From Pseudobdellovibrionaceae bacterium (lineage in GTDB: Bacteria; Bdellovibrionota; Bdellovibrionia; Bdellovibrionales; Bdellovibrionaceae): 64,000 nucleotides of DNA. Position numbers and translations under genes: made by a program. A model generated the notes under the pieces. The model had not been told where the DNA came from. It saw only the letters and a list, made by a program, of their open reading frames with translations, and made no database searches. Shown one piece after another: positions 25,685-33,897 of this stretch (positions within the stretch are counted from its first letter, which is position 1; each line of letters begins with the position of its first letter). Location of the stretch: assembly GCA_022843825.1 (NCBI GenBank), contig JALHMX010000010.1, forward strand, positions 44,103 to 108,102, given 5' to 3'.

Positions 25685-27531
25685 GCTCTCCTAATTCAGG
25701 GAAAACCACGCTGTACAATTGGCTGACCGGAGCACGGTCAAAAGTTGTTAATTACCCTGGCGCCACGGTGGAATATAGCGTGGGCCCGCTTCGCCAACAA
25801 CTGAGTGAAAAGTTTGGCCATTTTCAAGCTCAAATTATCGATACTCCCGGAGTGTATTCTCTGAATCCTCAGTCCGATGACGAAAAAGTCACCTATGACA
25901 CTCTTTTTGGATCACAAATTCATCCGCCGATTGATGGAGTCATGGTGATTACAGATGGACTTCAACTGAGTCGACATCTGGTCTTAGCGGAACAGGTTAA
26001 AGCTTCTGGCTATCCGGTTATTTTAGTGGTCACCATGATGGATCTACTGGATCGCGAGGGCACTCGGTTAGATATAGATCTTCTTAAATCTGAACTGGGC
26101 GTACCCGTAGTGCAATTCGACGGTATTTTAGGTCGAGGCCTTGACCACATTTTACTGTTAATAAAAAACTTCCAGCCAACTCATCAACCAATTCAAGCTC
26201 CACAATGGTCAATAAAAACTCAGGAAGAAAAACTAAAACGCTCGGAACAATTAGCTCAAAAGATTATAATTAATCATAAAAAACCCCAACAGAGCGCTTT
26301 AAAAATGACCGCCACGCTAGATAACTACCTACTGCATCCATTTATCGGGTATATTATTTTCTTTGCTTTAATGACAGGATTGTTTGCTTCGATTTTTTGG
26401 TTGGCATCACCCTTTATGGATATCATCGACAATCTGTTTGGTTTTCTAACCACATCTACCACCGAAAATATACCCCATTTGCTGGGGAATTTTTTGGGTG
26501 ATGGCCTGATCTCTGCCATCGGAGGAGTAATTATATTTATTCCTCAAATTTTTATTTTATCCTTGGGTATTGGTTTATTAGAATCCACCGGATATTTGGC
26601 CCGCGTCGGTGCTTTAATTGATAAGCCTTTAACAGCAGTTGGTTTAGGTGGACGCTCTTTCGTCCCTATGTTATCAGGATTTGCTTGTGCAATTCCTGCC
26701 ATTATGGCTACGCGAAATATTACCTCGAGCAAAGAACGATTTATTGCTCAGATGATAATTCCCTTTATGGCTTGCTCTGCTCGCCTTCCCGTTTATGCCT
26801 TAATTATTAGTTTTTTGATGGGCGACGAACATCCATTAAAAGCCGGTTTAGTGATGGCCTTACTTTATTTTGGTTCCATTTTGGTGGGCGCAGTTGCTGC
26901 AAAAATTCTTTCCAAAATGGTGAAGGGCGAAAATCAGTCCCGATTGATGATGGAACTGCCTTTATACCGCAGGCCCCGCTTCCGCGTTTTGTTTTTACAA
27001 GCGTATAGTAAATCTAAAACTTTTATTTTTAGAGCCGGTCCAATTATTATGATACTCGCTTTAATTCTTTGGTTTGGAACAAACTTCCCGAGAGAGCAAA
27101 TAGGTGAAACTCCACAACTGAGTTATGCAGCTCAGTTCGGTCAAAAAATAGAACCCCTATTTAAACCCTTAGGTGTAGATTGGCGTGTAGGCTTTGGATT
27201 AATCTCGGCTTTTGCCGCCCGTGAAGTTTTTGTTTCTGCCATGGCCTTAGCATTTAATATCCAAGGCGAAGACGAAGCTCAAACCGAAGGATTGCTTTCT
27301 GCTATGCGCGAAGCCACTTTCGCCGATGGCACGCCTATTTTCACTACTGCCACCAGTGTAGGTTTACTTATTTTCTTTATGATCGCCCTTCAATGTATTT
27401 CCACAGTGGCCATTGTAAAAAAAGAAACAGGATCATGGAAGGTGGCACTCACTCAACTGGTAGCCAGCAACATGATCGCCTATGGATTGGCTGTGATCGT
27501 GGTTCATAGCCTAAAAGCTTTCGGGCTATAA
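25663..27531 (+). CDS. feoB: FeoB ferrous iron transporter with altered G4 motif
   Basis: A 622-residue fusion of an N-terminal G protein and a C-terminal membrane domain with two Gate repeats (SGFACAIPAIMATRNI and FMACSARLPVYALII). G1 is GSPNSGKT (8-15) and G3 is DTPG (60-63). G4, usually NxxD, reads TMMD (124-127), so the guanine-contacting Asn is replaced by Thr. The segment between the G domain and the first membrane helix (about 170-226) is only about 55 residues, against roughly 100 in E. coli FeoB, so the helical GDI domain looks reduced. It imports Fe2+. It starts inside the end of feoA. Confidence 0.93.
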   Translation: MSTWALVGSPNSGKTTLYNWLTGARSKVVNYPGATVEYSVGPLRQQLSEKFGHFQAQIIDTPGVYSLNPQSDDEKVTYDTLFGSQIHPPIDGVMVITDGLQLSRHLVLAEQVKASGYPVILVVTMMDLLDREGTRLDIDLLKSELGVPVVQFDGILGRGLDHILLLIKNFQPTHQPIQAPQWSIKTQEEKLKRSEQLAQKIIINHKKPQQSALKMTATLDNYLLHPFIGYIIFFALMTGLFASIFWLASPFMDIIDNLFGFLTTSTTENIPHLLGNFLGDGLISAIGGVIIFIPQIFILSLGIGLLESTGYLARVGALIDKPLTAVGLGGRSFVPMLSGFACAIPAIMATRNITSSKERFIAQMIIPFMACSARLPVYALIISFLMGDEHPLKAGLVMALLYFGSILVGAVAAKILSKMVKGENQSRLMMELPLYRRPRFRVLFLQAYSKSKTFIFRAGPIIMILALILWFGTNFPREQIGETPQLSYAAQFGQKIEPLFKPLGVDWRVGFGLISAFAAREVFVSAMALAFNIQGEDEAQTEGLLSAMREATFADGTPIFTTATSVGLLIFFMIALQCISTVAIVKKETGSWKVALTQLVASNMIAYGLAVIVVHSLKAFGL

Positions 27532-27571
27532 ATTGATGACACATTTATTTTTTTAAAATACGCTTGTTTAA

Positions 27572-28480
27572 ATGATCATTGCAAAATCTTTAACTAAATC
27601 ATTCGACGACTTTACGGCCGTCGATAATATAGACCTTCATGTAAAACCTAATGAATGTTTTGGCTTGCTGGGTCCAAACGGGGCCGGCAAATCCACATTT
27701 ATCGGAATGACCTACGGCACGGTTATTAAAACATCGGGTGAGCTTTCTGTTTTTGGTTACGATCCTACCCGACAAAGTCGTGAAATAAAAAAACGTTTAG
27801 GCGTGGTCACTCAAGAAAATGCACTAGATGAAAGCTTAACCGTATTTGAAAACATGATGATCTATTGCTCCTTTGTTGGTGTTGCAAAAGACCAACGCAA
27901 AAAACAAATTGATGATCTTCTTGAATACATGAACTTAAGTCATAAAAAAGACGCTCAGATTCAGTCTCTTTCCGGCGGCATGAAAAGACGTTTAGTTTTT
28001 GTCAGAGCCCTATTGGGAAAACCAGAACTCCTTATCCTTGACGAACCCACAACTGGGTTAGATCCCGCGGTACGCCATCTTTTATGGGGTAAAGTTCAAG
28101 AGCTTCGAAAAGCCGGAACAACTATTATGTTAACCACTCATTACATGCATGAAGCTGAGGTTTTATGTGACCGCCTGGTGATTATGAATCAGGGAAAAGT
28201 GGTGGCCGAGGGCAGTCCTCAAAAAATGATCGCCCAGCACACTCCTGGATATGTAGGAATTTTTCAAGCTACAGATAAGCTTGCCGTAGAAAAAGTGGCG
28301 AAATCCTACAACTATCATTTTCATGAAGATGCGTCTCAAATATATATCCGAGCTCCAGAACTAAATGACCTTACCCAACTGCACTCGCAACATCAAATAA
28401 CTCCTTCACAAATTCGTCCGGCCAACTTGGAGGATGTGTTTTTAAAATTGACCGGACAGGAGCTTGCATCCAATGCGTGA
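27572..28480 (+). CDS. ABC-2 type exporter ATP-binding protein
   Basis: A 302-residue ATPase of the DrrA/NodI class: Walker A GPNGAGKST, signature LSGGMKRR and Walker B LLILDEP, followed by TTGLDPAVRHLLW and the switch His in TTHYMHEAE. The C-terminal 80 residues form the extra domain found in this class, ending in NLEDVFLKLTG. It energises the permease encoded next, with which it overlaps by 8 nt. Substrate unknown; candidates are lipid-linked sugars or hydrophobic drugs. Confidence 0.92.
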   Translation: MIIAKSLTKSFDDFTAVDNIDLHVKPNECFGLLGPNGAGKSTFIGMTYGTVIKTSGELSVFGYDPTRQSREIKKRLGVVTQENALDESLTVFENMMIYCSFVGVAKDQRKKQIDDLLEYMNLSHKKDAQIQSLSGGMKRRLVFVRALLGKPELLILDEPTTGLDPAVRHLLWGKVQELRKAGTTIMLTTHYMHEAEVLCDRLVIMNQGKVVAEGSPQKMIAQHTPGYVGIFQATDKLAVEKVAKSYNYHFHEDASQIYIRAPELNDLTQLHSQHQITPSQIRPANLEDVFLKLTGQELASNA

Positions 28481-29243
28481 GTTTATACGATTGTGTTTTC
28501 ATATTACTTTAAGAAATTGGACGGTTTATAAAAAAGACCTGATCGCCAATATTTCCCCTACAGTGGCTGATCCGGCACTTATCTTAGTTTCCTTAGGATT
28601 AGGACTCGGTGCTTTTTTGACTAACGTTGAAGGTATGAGTTACATGCAGTTTTTGGCCCCAGGCTTAACTGTGGCAACGGCTTTGTTTACCTCATTCTTT
28701 GAAAGCAGTTACGGATTTTATGTGCGAATGACTTTTGAGAATGTTTTTAAGGCCATGCTGACAACACCGATTGGTATTAAAGAAGTGGTCTTCGGCGAAA
28801 TGTTTTGGGTCGGACTTAAAGGCGGAATCATGGCCATAGGCGTAGCCATTGTTCTAGCCCTTTGTGGATTAATGAAAAATCCTTTTCTTATTCCTGCTAT
28901 TGGTATCGTGGGATTTCTAGTCGCAGTTCCTTGTGGTGCTATGGGACTTATTGCGACGGCCATGGTTCGAAATATTAACCAGTTTCAAAGCGTGTATTCT
29001 TTTATTATTGCTCCACTTTATTTTCTATCAGGAATATTTTTCCCCATCAGTCAAATGGCGATACCAGTACGCATTGTTGCTGAGTTTTTTCCACTTATTC
29101 ATGGCGTACGCTTAGCCCAGTCGATTTTTTGGGAGCGCGATATCGCACAAAGCTTTATGTACAGTGGTAGTCTTTTAATTGTTCAAAGTATAATTCTGTG
29201 CACCTTAGCATTTTTTATGATTCGTAAAAGATTGGTGACATAA
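28473..29243 (+). CDS. ABC-2 type permease (NodJ/DrrB class)
   Basis: The protein is 256 residues from the ATG at 28473, with AGGAG ten bases upstream; a TTG at 28464 is rejected. Six membrane segments are expected. The layout is that of ABC-2 permeases: TLRNWTVYKKDLIANISPTV at the N-terminus, a MTFENVFKAMLTTPI motif, and the C-terminal LYFLSGIFFPISQMA region (FLSGxFFP is the class hallmark). It forms the transport path for the ATPase at 27572. It is followed by a terminator. Confidence 0.92.
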   Translation: MREFIRLCFHITLRNWTVYKKDLIANISPTVADPALILVSLGLGLGAFLTNVEGMSYMQFLAPGLTVATALFTSFFESSYGFYVRMTFENVFKAMLTTPIGIKEVVFGEMFWVGLKGGIMAIGVAIVLALCGLMKNPFLIPAIGIVGFLVAVPCGAMGLIATAMVRNINQFQSVYSFIIAPLYFLSGIFFPISQMAIPVRIVAEFFPLIHGVRLAQSIFWERDIAQSFMYSGSLLIVQSIILCTLAFFMIRKRLVT

Positions 29244-29244
29244 A

Positions 29245-29269
29245 AAAGCCCCGTTATTCACAGGGCTTT
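29245..29269. terminator. Rho-independent terminator after the ABC-2 operon
   Basis: AAAGCCC/GGGCTTT forms a 7-bp stem with an 11-base loop, directly after the permease stop. The flanking A run (upstream) could let it also serve the leftward small lipoprotein gene ending at 29300. Confidence 0.65.
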
Positions 29270-29299
29270 AATAAATAAACTAGAACTGAATTCTCAAAA

Positions 29300-29605
29300 C
29301 TACTTAGTAGTTGTTTTCTTTTTATTATCTGCAGCAGCTTTTTTCAAAGCTTTAGCTGATTCTTGATCCGTTCCAACATTAATTTGTTCACGATTGTCTT
29401 CAGGCACTTCAGATGGAGCAACTCCAGTGTTAGCGCTTGGATCAATCGCAGCTGCTGGAGGTAAACCCGAATCTGTATTTTCTACGATTCCTTCTTGCGG
29501 AACAGCTTCTGTAGTTGTTGGATCAGCAGTTACTGTAGTCATTTCTTCTTTTTTTGTGCATGATACTGCTGCTAGTACAGCAAGTGCGAGAACGATCTTT
29601 TTCAT
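29300..29605 (-). CDS. Small Thr/Ala/Pro-rich lipoprotein
   Basis: A 101-residue protein with a lipoprotein signal and lipobox AVSC (Cys16). The mature part is low in complexity: Thr-, Pro-, Glu- and Ala-rich, then a basic C-terminus (KALKKAAADNKKKTTTK). It has no domain and is probably disordered. The Lys-rich tail could touch peptidoglycan or other anionic envelope polymers (inference). An AGGAGC SD lies before the ATG. Function unknown. Confidence 0.75.
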   Translation of the reverse strand: MKKIVLALAVLAAVSCTKKEEMTTVTADPTTTEAVPQEGIVENTDSGLPPAAAIDPSANTGVAPSEVPEDNREQINVGTDQESAKALKKAAADNKKKTTTK

Positions 29606-29676
29606 ATTAGCTCCTTAGCTATTTCGTCTATTTATATTAATAGCGAGTGGACATAAAATACTGAGAGCTTATGGAA

Positions 29677-29714
29677 AACACAAGCTGCTAAAAAGTCACA
29701 TCGCCCCTTGTGTT
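29677..29714. other. 8-bp inverted repeat upstream of small lipoprotein gene
   Basis: AACACAAG and CTTGTGTT with 22 bases between. It lies in the divergent region between the small lipoprotein gene (minus) and tRNA-fMet (plus). It could be an operator or mRNA leader hairpin of the lipoprotein gene. Confidence 0.25.
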
Positions 29715-29772
29715 CCTCTAAACGGCTTAAAACGCCCTATAATGCAAAATATAGTGGCTTGCATAAAAAAGA

Positions 29773-29801
29773 GTGACCTTTAACTCAAAATACTTTATCT
29801 T
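29773..29801 (+). promoter_or_regulatory. Possible promoter of the initiator tRNA gene
   Basis: GTGACC (29773-29778) and TATCTT (29796-29801) are 17 bp apart, each matching sigma-70 consensus at four of six bases. The expected start is about 8 nt before the tRNA, the same arrangement as at tRNA-Leu. A perfect TATAAT at 29738 lacks a good -35. Confidence 0.35.
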
Positions 29802-29815
29802 GAACCCACAACTGT

Positions 29816-29892
<77 letters not shown>

Positions 29893-30321
29893 ATTTTTTC
29901 TCGATTAATATCTTACGTTATGTCAAATCCAATCTTTGGCCCAATTTTAAAAGGTGAAGAGCCTAAGTTTACTTCAAGGAATGAAGTCTTAAATAAATTT
30001 AGTAGGAATAGCAGGCGCCAGGTACGCAGTACCCAACAACGTATTGATCACCGTATTCATCTGTTTGATAAGTCACAGATTCCCGGGTTCTGGTATTATA
30101 TTCGGTACACAGATTCGTATATCTGGCACAAGTTGTAATTATCTAATACATTGAAATCTCATCGTGAGACAGTTTTGTGGCCGATAACGCCTCAGGTGAG
30201 TATCAACGAACCAAAACGAGAACTCGTCAGTGAATTAGACAATGACTACTTCGTTATCGTTCCAATTTAACGCAAAAACTGTCTTGAGATTATCTGATAA
30301 ACTTATTACGCTTGTGTTTGC
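29893..30321. other. Gene-poor stretch with nested inverted repeats
   Basis: No gene can be supported here. A 72-codon frame (29920-30138, plus strand) has no SD and matches nothing I know. The right half (about 30153-30297) holds three nested complementary segments in matching order: AATCTCA with TGAGATT, AGACAGTTTT (30168) with AAAACTGTCT, and CGATAACG (30182) with CGTTATCG. Between them is a further small hairpin, ACGAG-AA-CTCGT. Together they could fold into a long branched hairpin, so this may be a structured RNA or a decayed palindromic element. Confidence 0.4.
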
Positions 30322-30798
30322 ATGAAAACAAAACCAATTTTGATAACGATAGCAGCACTTGTTTTAGCATTTTTTATCCACCAAAAATTAAAGCCTAAAC
30401 AAAATGATTACGACTATTTAAAAAGTTTGCCTCAGCATATAGGCGCACTTGCAGAAAAGAAATTGGCCGGAGAAATCAAACGATTTATTGCCAAAGATTA
30501 TTTGGATGATAAAAAAAGAACCTACCAAGACATCAGCGGTATAATCACTTTGCATGCACTTCAAGGAGGTCAAACTTCGGTTTATGTGCTATCGCCAGAA
30601 GTCGAAATCGATTTAAATCAGGAACCTTACAAAGCAATACTCAAATTTGACGCCGCCATGACCAGAGGCCCGAAAGCGGCCACGGCTTTAAACATTATTC
30701 CTGAAAGCGCTTCGATCTATAGTTTCACAGTGAACTTAGAAAAAACCGATGATGGCTGGTTAGTGAAGTCCGCGAATTGGGAACGAGGACCTATTTAA
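30322..30798 (+). CDS. Hypothetical membrane-anchored protein, NTF2-like fold possible
   Basis: A 158-residue protein with one N-terminal transmembrane segment (about 5-20) and a periplasmic domain. The body has a helix followed by a long curved-sheet-like pattern ending in YSFTVNLEKTDDGWLVKSANW. The terminal 'DGW.V..A.W' strand is typical of NTF2-like domains (inference). I cannot assign a ligand. It is convergent with, and its end overlaps by 39 nt, the gene at 30760. Confidence 0.65.
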   Translation: MKTKPILITIAALVLAFFIHQKLKPKQNDYDYLKSLPQHIGALAEKKLAGEIKRFIAKDYLDDKKRTYQDISGIITLHALQGGQTSVYVLSPEVEIDLNQEPYKAILKFDAAMTRGPKAATALNIIPESASIYSFTVNLEKTDDGWLVKSANWERGPI

Positions 30799-31203
30799 AC
30801 CCAAAAGCAATTGCTCACGCTCAGTCTCGATTTCTTGTCTTGTTCTAAAGCCTAAGGGTCTAAACCACAAAGATGGAGGGCACCAGCCGACGATGGCATG
30901 CATGGCAAGAAATGGAGTTTGAATGATTGGCCCCCAAAGCCATTTTTTATTTTTGCGCGCAGCCAGTAATTGTGCAAAGACCAGAACGCCAAAGTTTAAC
31001 ATAAGGACGCGGTCGATGTGCCACTCTTTATCTAATTCAGAAAGACGTTGTTGCACTGCTGAAGGCCCGTCTGCCAAAGTTTTTTCTACAGACGCTCTGG
31101 TCCTTGCATCAATTTTTTCATTTACCTTTTTAGGAGTTAAAGCGCGGACATTATCAAAATGTCCAGTGGATGGACTATTAATATATGTTGTTTCATTAAT
31201 CAT
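30760..31203 (-). CDS. Conserved DUF2892-like membrane protein
   Basis: The protein is 147 residues from the ATG at 31203, with AAAGGTG as SD; a GTG at 31212 would add three residues and is not preferred. It has an Arg-rich N-terminal helix (RASVEKTLADGPSAVQQRL), a hydrophobic pair around residues 65-105 (MLNFGVLVFAQLLAARKN and GPIIQTPFLAMHAIVGW), and CPPSLWFRPLGFRTRQEIETE. This Trp-Cys-Pro-Pro plus 'LGFRT..EI..ER' ending is widely conserved in proteobacterial proteins of unknown function related to DUF2892/YgaP-type membrane domains. Role unknown. Confidence 0.7.
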   Translation of the reverse strand: MINETTYINSPSTGHFDNVRALTPKKVNEKIDARTRASVEKTLADGPSAVQQRLSELDKEWHIDRVLMLNFGVLVFAQLLAARKNKKWLWGPIIQTPFLAMHAIVGWCPPSLWFRPLGFRTRQEIETEREQLLLGLNRSSFPIRGLH

Positions 31204-31461
31204 TGGATTCACCTTTCATTAAGGGTCAATTTATATCGCACGGGAAAAAAGCAACAGAATCAAGATTCTTTTAGCTCCTTTTCCTAAATATTTGCAAAGT
31301 ATGTTCCAAAACCATAAATTAGGTTGTTTTGTTTTGGGCTGGACTGGGTGTGGTTTATTGACTCATCTCTAAAGATGAAAATCTTGTTAAATTTGTTTGT
31401 TTATCTTTTTTAGTTGCTGGGCCAAAACCTAATGAGGGTGATTTAGAGCAAGCTAAATAGA

Positions 31462-32697
31462 TTATATGGTCGCAACCAGGTCTTCAGTGATAACAACTTC
31501 AAAGACTTTTCCGCGTCGGGTACGTCTGATTTGAAAATTTTTGCCATCCACTTTCACCGACTCGCCTGAATTAGGCACGCGTCCAATTTTAGAAATTAGC
31601 CACGATGAAACCAATTTTTTATCATCATCCATCGTCATTCTTAGTTTTTCATTAAGCTCTTTCACACTTAATCCGCCGCCGACCATCCATACATTCGATG
31701 ACACTTGTTGAAACATACGGGGTAATTTATCAAATTCATCTTGCAGATCACCCAGCATCTCTTCGATAACATCCTCAACCGTAATCATACCGACTGTTTT
31801 TTGTTTATCTTTTACGATGGCCATATGAATATGTTCATTGACAAAGAGACGCAACAAATCTCGGGCTGACATATTCGGTGGTATAAATTGTACCGGTCTG
31901 ATGGGTTGAATTTTAGCTTGTCCACCCATGGAATCCTGGTTAAATATCATTTCTTTAAAATTCAAATACCCGACGATATCATCTTTATTTCCGTTGGCAT
32001 AAACCGGAAATCGCGTGTGCGGATCAATCTGGGCTTTCGCTAAAGCCTCTTGAATTGAGTTTTCTGCTTTTAAGAAGACGACTTGTTCTACCGGTATCAT
32101 CAGTTGATCAGCTCTTAAAGAACTTAATTTTGGTACGTTATGAATAATTTTCTCTTCATCTGTGCTGATCACATTGGAAAGACGCGCAAAGCTGGCCATT
32201 GAATTAAGTTCTGCAATAGTAGCCACTTGATTTGAAGGGGTTTCACCACGTGTGAAGGGGCGATTTAAAAAATGAAGTAGTTTCAATACAGGTTCCAAAA
32301 TTTTTACCAATAAATTAAGAGGTCCTCCGATTATAAGAGCGATTTTATAATTGTAACGAACCCCTAAAGTTTTCGGTGCGATTTCGGTGTATTGAAGCAT
32401 CACAAAAGTCAGTACTAGTGAAAATGCCAAAATCCATTGGGAACCATACAATTCATCAAACTGTGCCCCCGCTACTGCAGCACCTATAGTATGAGCCGTC
32501 GTATTCAAAAGAAGTATGACTGAAATGGGGCGATCAATATTTCGTTTAAACTTTTGCCAAATATCTGCCAGCGGCCTGTTAGCATCAGACATTTTTGCAA
32601 TCTGAGCAGGCGTCATACTTAATAATGTGGCTTCAGCCAGCGAACAAAAAAACGAAACGATAAGCGCAACGCTTACGCTTAATATAAATAGCGTCAA
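31462..32697 (-). CDS. CNNM/CorC-type transporter (DUF21 + CBS pair + CorC domain)
   Basis: A 411-residue protein with an N-terminal DUF21 membrane domain (about 1-135, SLAEATLLSMTPAQI), two CBS domains (about 195-310; MIPVEQVVFLKAENSIQEAL and PPNMSARDLLRLF) and a C-terminal CorC_HlyC FAD-like domain (about 325-405). These transporters move Mg2+ or Co2+, often out of the cell. The start is a TTG with AGGAG eight bases upstream; the next ATG would cut off the first membrane helix. A probable sigma-70 promoter lies at 32781-32809. Divergent from the Na/Pi cotransporter. Confidence 0.88.
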   Translation of the reverse strand: MTLFILSVSVALIVSFFCSLAEATLLSMTPAQIAKMSDANRPLADIWQKFKRNIDRPISVILLLNTTAHTIGAAVAGAQFDELYGSQWILAFSLVLTFVMLQYTEIAPKTLGVRYNYKIALIIGGPLNLLVKILEPVLKLLHFLNRPFTRGETPSNQVATIAELNSMASFARLSNVISTDEEKIIHNVPKLSSLRADQLMIPVEQVVFLKAENSIQEALAKAQIDPHTRFPVYANGNKDDIVGYLNFKEMIFNQDSMGGQAKIQPIRPVQFIPPNMSARDLLRLFVNEHIHMAIVKDKQKTVGMITVEDVIEEMLGDLQDEFDKLPRMFQQVSSNVWMVGGGLSVKELNEKLRMTMDDDKKLVSSWLISKIGRVPNSGESVKVDGKNFQIRRTRRGKVFEVVITEDLVATI

Positions 32698-32780
32698 AGG
32701 TATTTCTCCTGGTTTAAATTGAGATTATTTAGGTTGTAGGCCCTATCGCCTGCGGGGTCGTCATCCATAGATTTACAGCT

Positions 32781-32809
32781 AAAATAGAATACAGGAAAAT
32801 AGCTGTCAA
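32781..32809 (-). promoter_or_regulatory. Probable sigma-70 promoter of the CNNM transporter gene
   Basis: On the minus strand a consensus -35 TTGACA (32804-32809) and -10 TATTTT (32781-32786) are separated by 17 bp, 84 bp before the TTG start. The -35 and following bases (TTGACAGCTATTTT) are mirrored by the opposite promoter at 32866. Confidence 0.6.
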
Positions 32810-32865
32810 TGTCCTATACATTATAAATGCTGAATTCCTCAGCTGAGAATAACCATTAGAACTGA

Positions 32866-32894
32866 TTGACAGCATTTTGTAGACCCAACAAAAT
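32866..32894 (+). promoter_or_regulatory. Possible sigma-70 promoter of the Na/Pi cotransporter gene
   Basis: TTGACA (32866-32871) and CAAAAT (32889-32894) are 17 bp apart. The predicted start would fall at about 32901, on the GTG itself, which suggests a leaderless mRNA. The -10 is weak, so this is tentative. Confidence 0.4.
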
Positions 32895-32900
32895 TCAAAG

Positions 32901-33851
32901 GTGACCTATATTAACACCTTTTTTCTCATTGCCTCTTCACTGGTCCTTTTTTTATTTGCAATTCAGTCTTTTGCACTAGAGCTTCAGCTTAAATTTAAAG
33001 AGTCGCTACAGCCTTTCTTGAGAAAAACCACCAGCAATCCTTACATCGGTGTTATTACAGGATTTATATCTACTGCACTAGTGCAATCATCAAGCGCAAT
33101 ATCACTTATAATTGTGTCTTTGGTAGGAACTGGTGCCATGACTTTTTCTCATTCAATACCCGTTTTAATGGGTGCCAATATTGGTTCAACGGTAACAGCA
33201 CAGCTGGTCGCTTTAAAACTAACAAATATCGCTCCCTATCTTTTAGTCATTGGCTATATCCTTAATTTTTTACCTGGAAAAAGCGGTGTCTGGGGAAAAC
33301 CCATATTTTACTTTGGTTTACTTTTTTTGGGACTAAGCCTTTTAAGCAGTCAACTCGACTTTCTAAAAGAACATGAATTAACGACATCAATTATTATGTC
33401 GATTAACTCAGTCTATTGGGGTATACTTGTCGGCGCAATACTAACGATTTTACTTCAATCCAGCTCAGTAACCTCAAGCCTGGTTATAGTTTTTGCTATT
33501 GGAGAAATCTTACCTTTTGAATTGGCCGCATCAATTCTTATCGGATCAAATATAGGAACCACAACAACTGCTTTGATTGGCTCTATTAATTTAGGCCGAG
33601 AAGCTCGAATGTCGGCATTAGCCAATACATTGATAAATCTTGTTGGAGTTGTCGTGGTACTACCTTTTTTGTCACCTTTCATAAACCTGATCGGATTGCT
33701 ATCTAACGATGTGGGACAGAGACTTGCTAACGTTCATATATTATTTAACATTTTTATTATTGTTTTACTTTTCCCATTTAGAGACAAAATTGAAAAGCTG
33801 GTTATATATATTATGCCTCTGAAAAGCCGACAAGATCAAAGTCCTGGTTAA
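32901..33851 (+). CDS. Na/Pi cotransporter family protein
   Basis: A 316-residue membrane protein with the inverted-repeat signature of the NptA/PNaS family: ALVQSSSAISL with GANIGSTVTA in the first half, and LLQSSSVTSS with GSNIGTTTTA in the second. The QSSS motifs form the phosphate/Na+ site. It is short, lacking the C-terminal PhoU-like domain of many relatives. The start is a GTG with no SD; with the promoter placed 7 bp upstream this fits leaderless translation. It may import phosphate, complementing the Phn-type system at 18843-21166 (inference). Confidence 0.88.
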   Translation: MTYINTFFLIASSLVLFLFAIQSFALELQLKFKESLQPFLRKTTSNPYIGVITGFISTALVQSSSAISLIIVSLVGTGAMTFSHSIPVLMGANIGSTVTAQLVALKLTNIAPYLLVIGYILNFLPGKSGVWGKPIFYFGLLFLGLSLLSSQLDFLKEHELTTSIIMSINSVYWGILVGAILTILLQSSSVTSSLVIVFAIGEILPFELAASILIGSNIGTTTTALIGSINLGREARMSALANTLINLVGVVVVLPFLSPFINLIGLLSNDVGQRLANVHILFNIFIIVLLFPFRDKIEKLVIYIMPLKSRQDQSPG

Positions 33852-33897
33852 CCAAATAGTCCTCTATTTTATACAGAAAATGGCCGATATACTTAGT

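Noticed and set aside
29920..30138. 72-codon frame just after tRNA-fMet
   Set aside because: No SD, no known motif, and it overlaps a region whose structure looks like inverted repeats; not supported as a gene.
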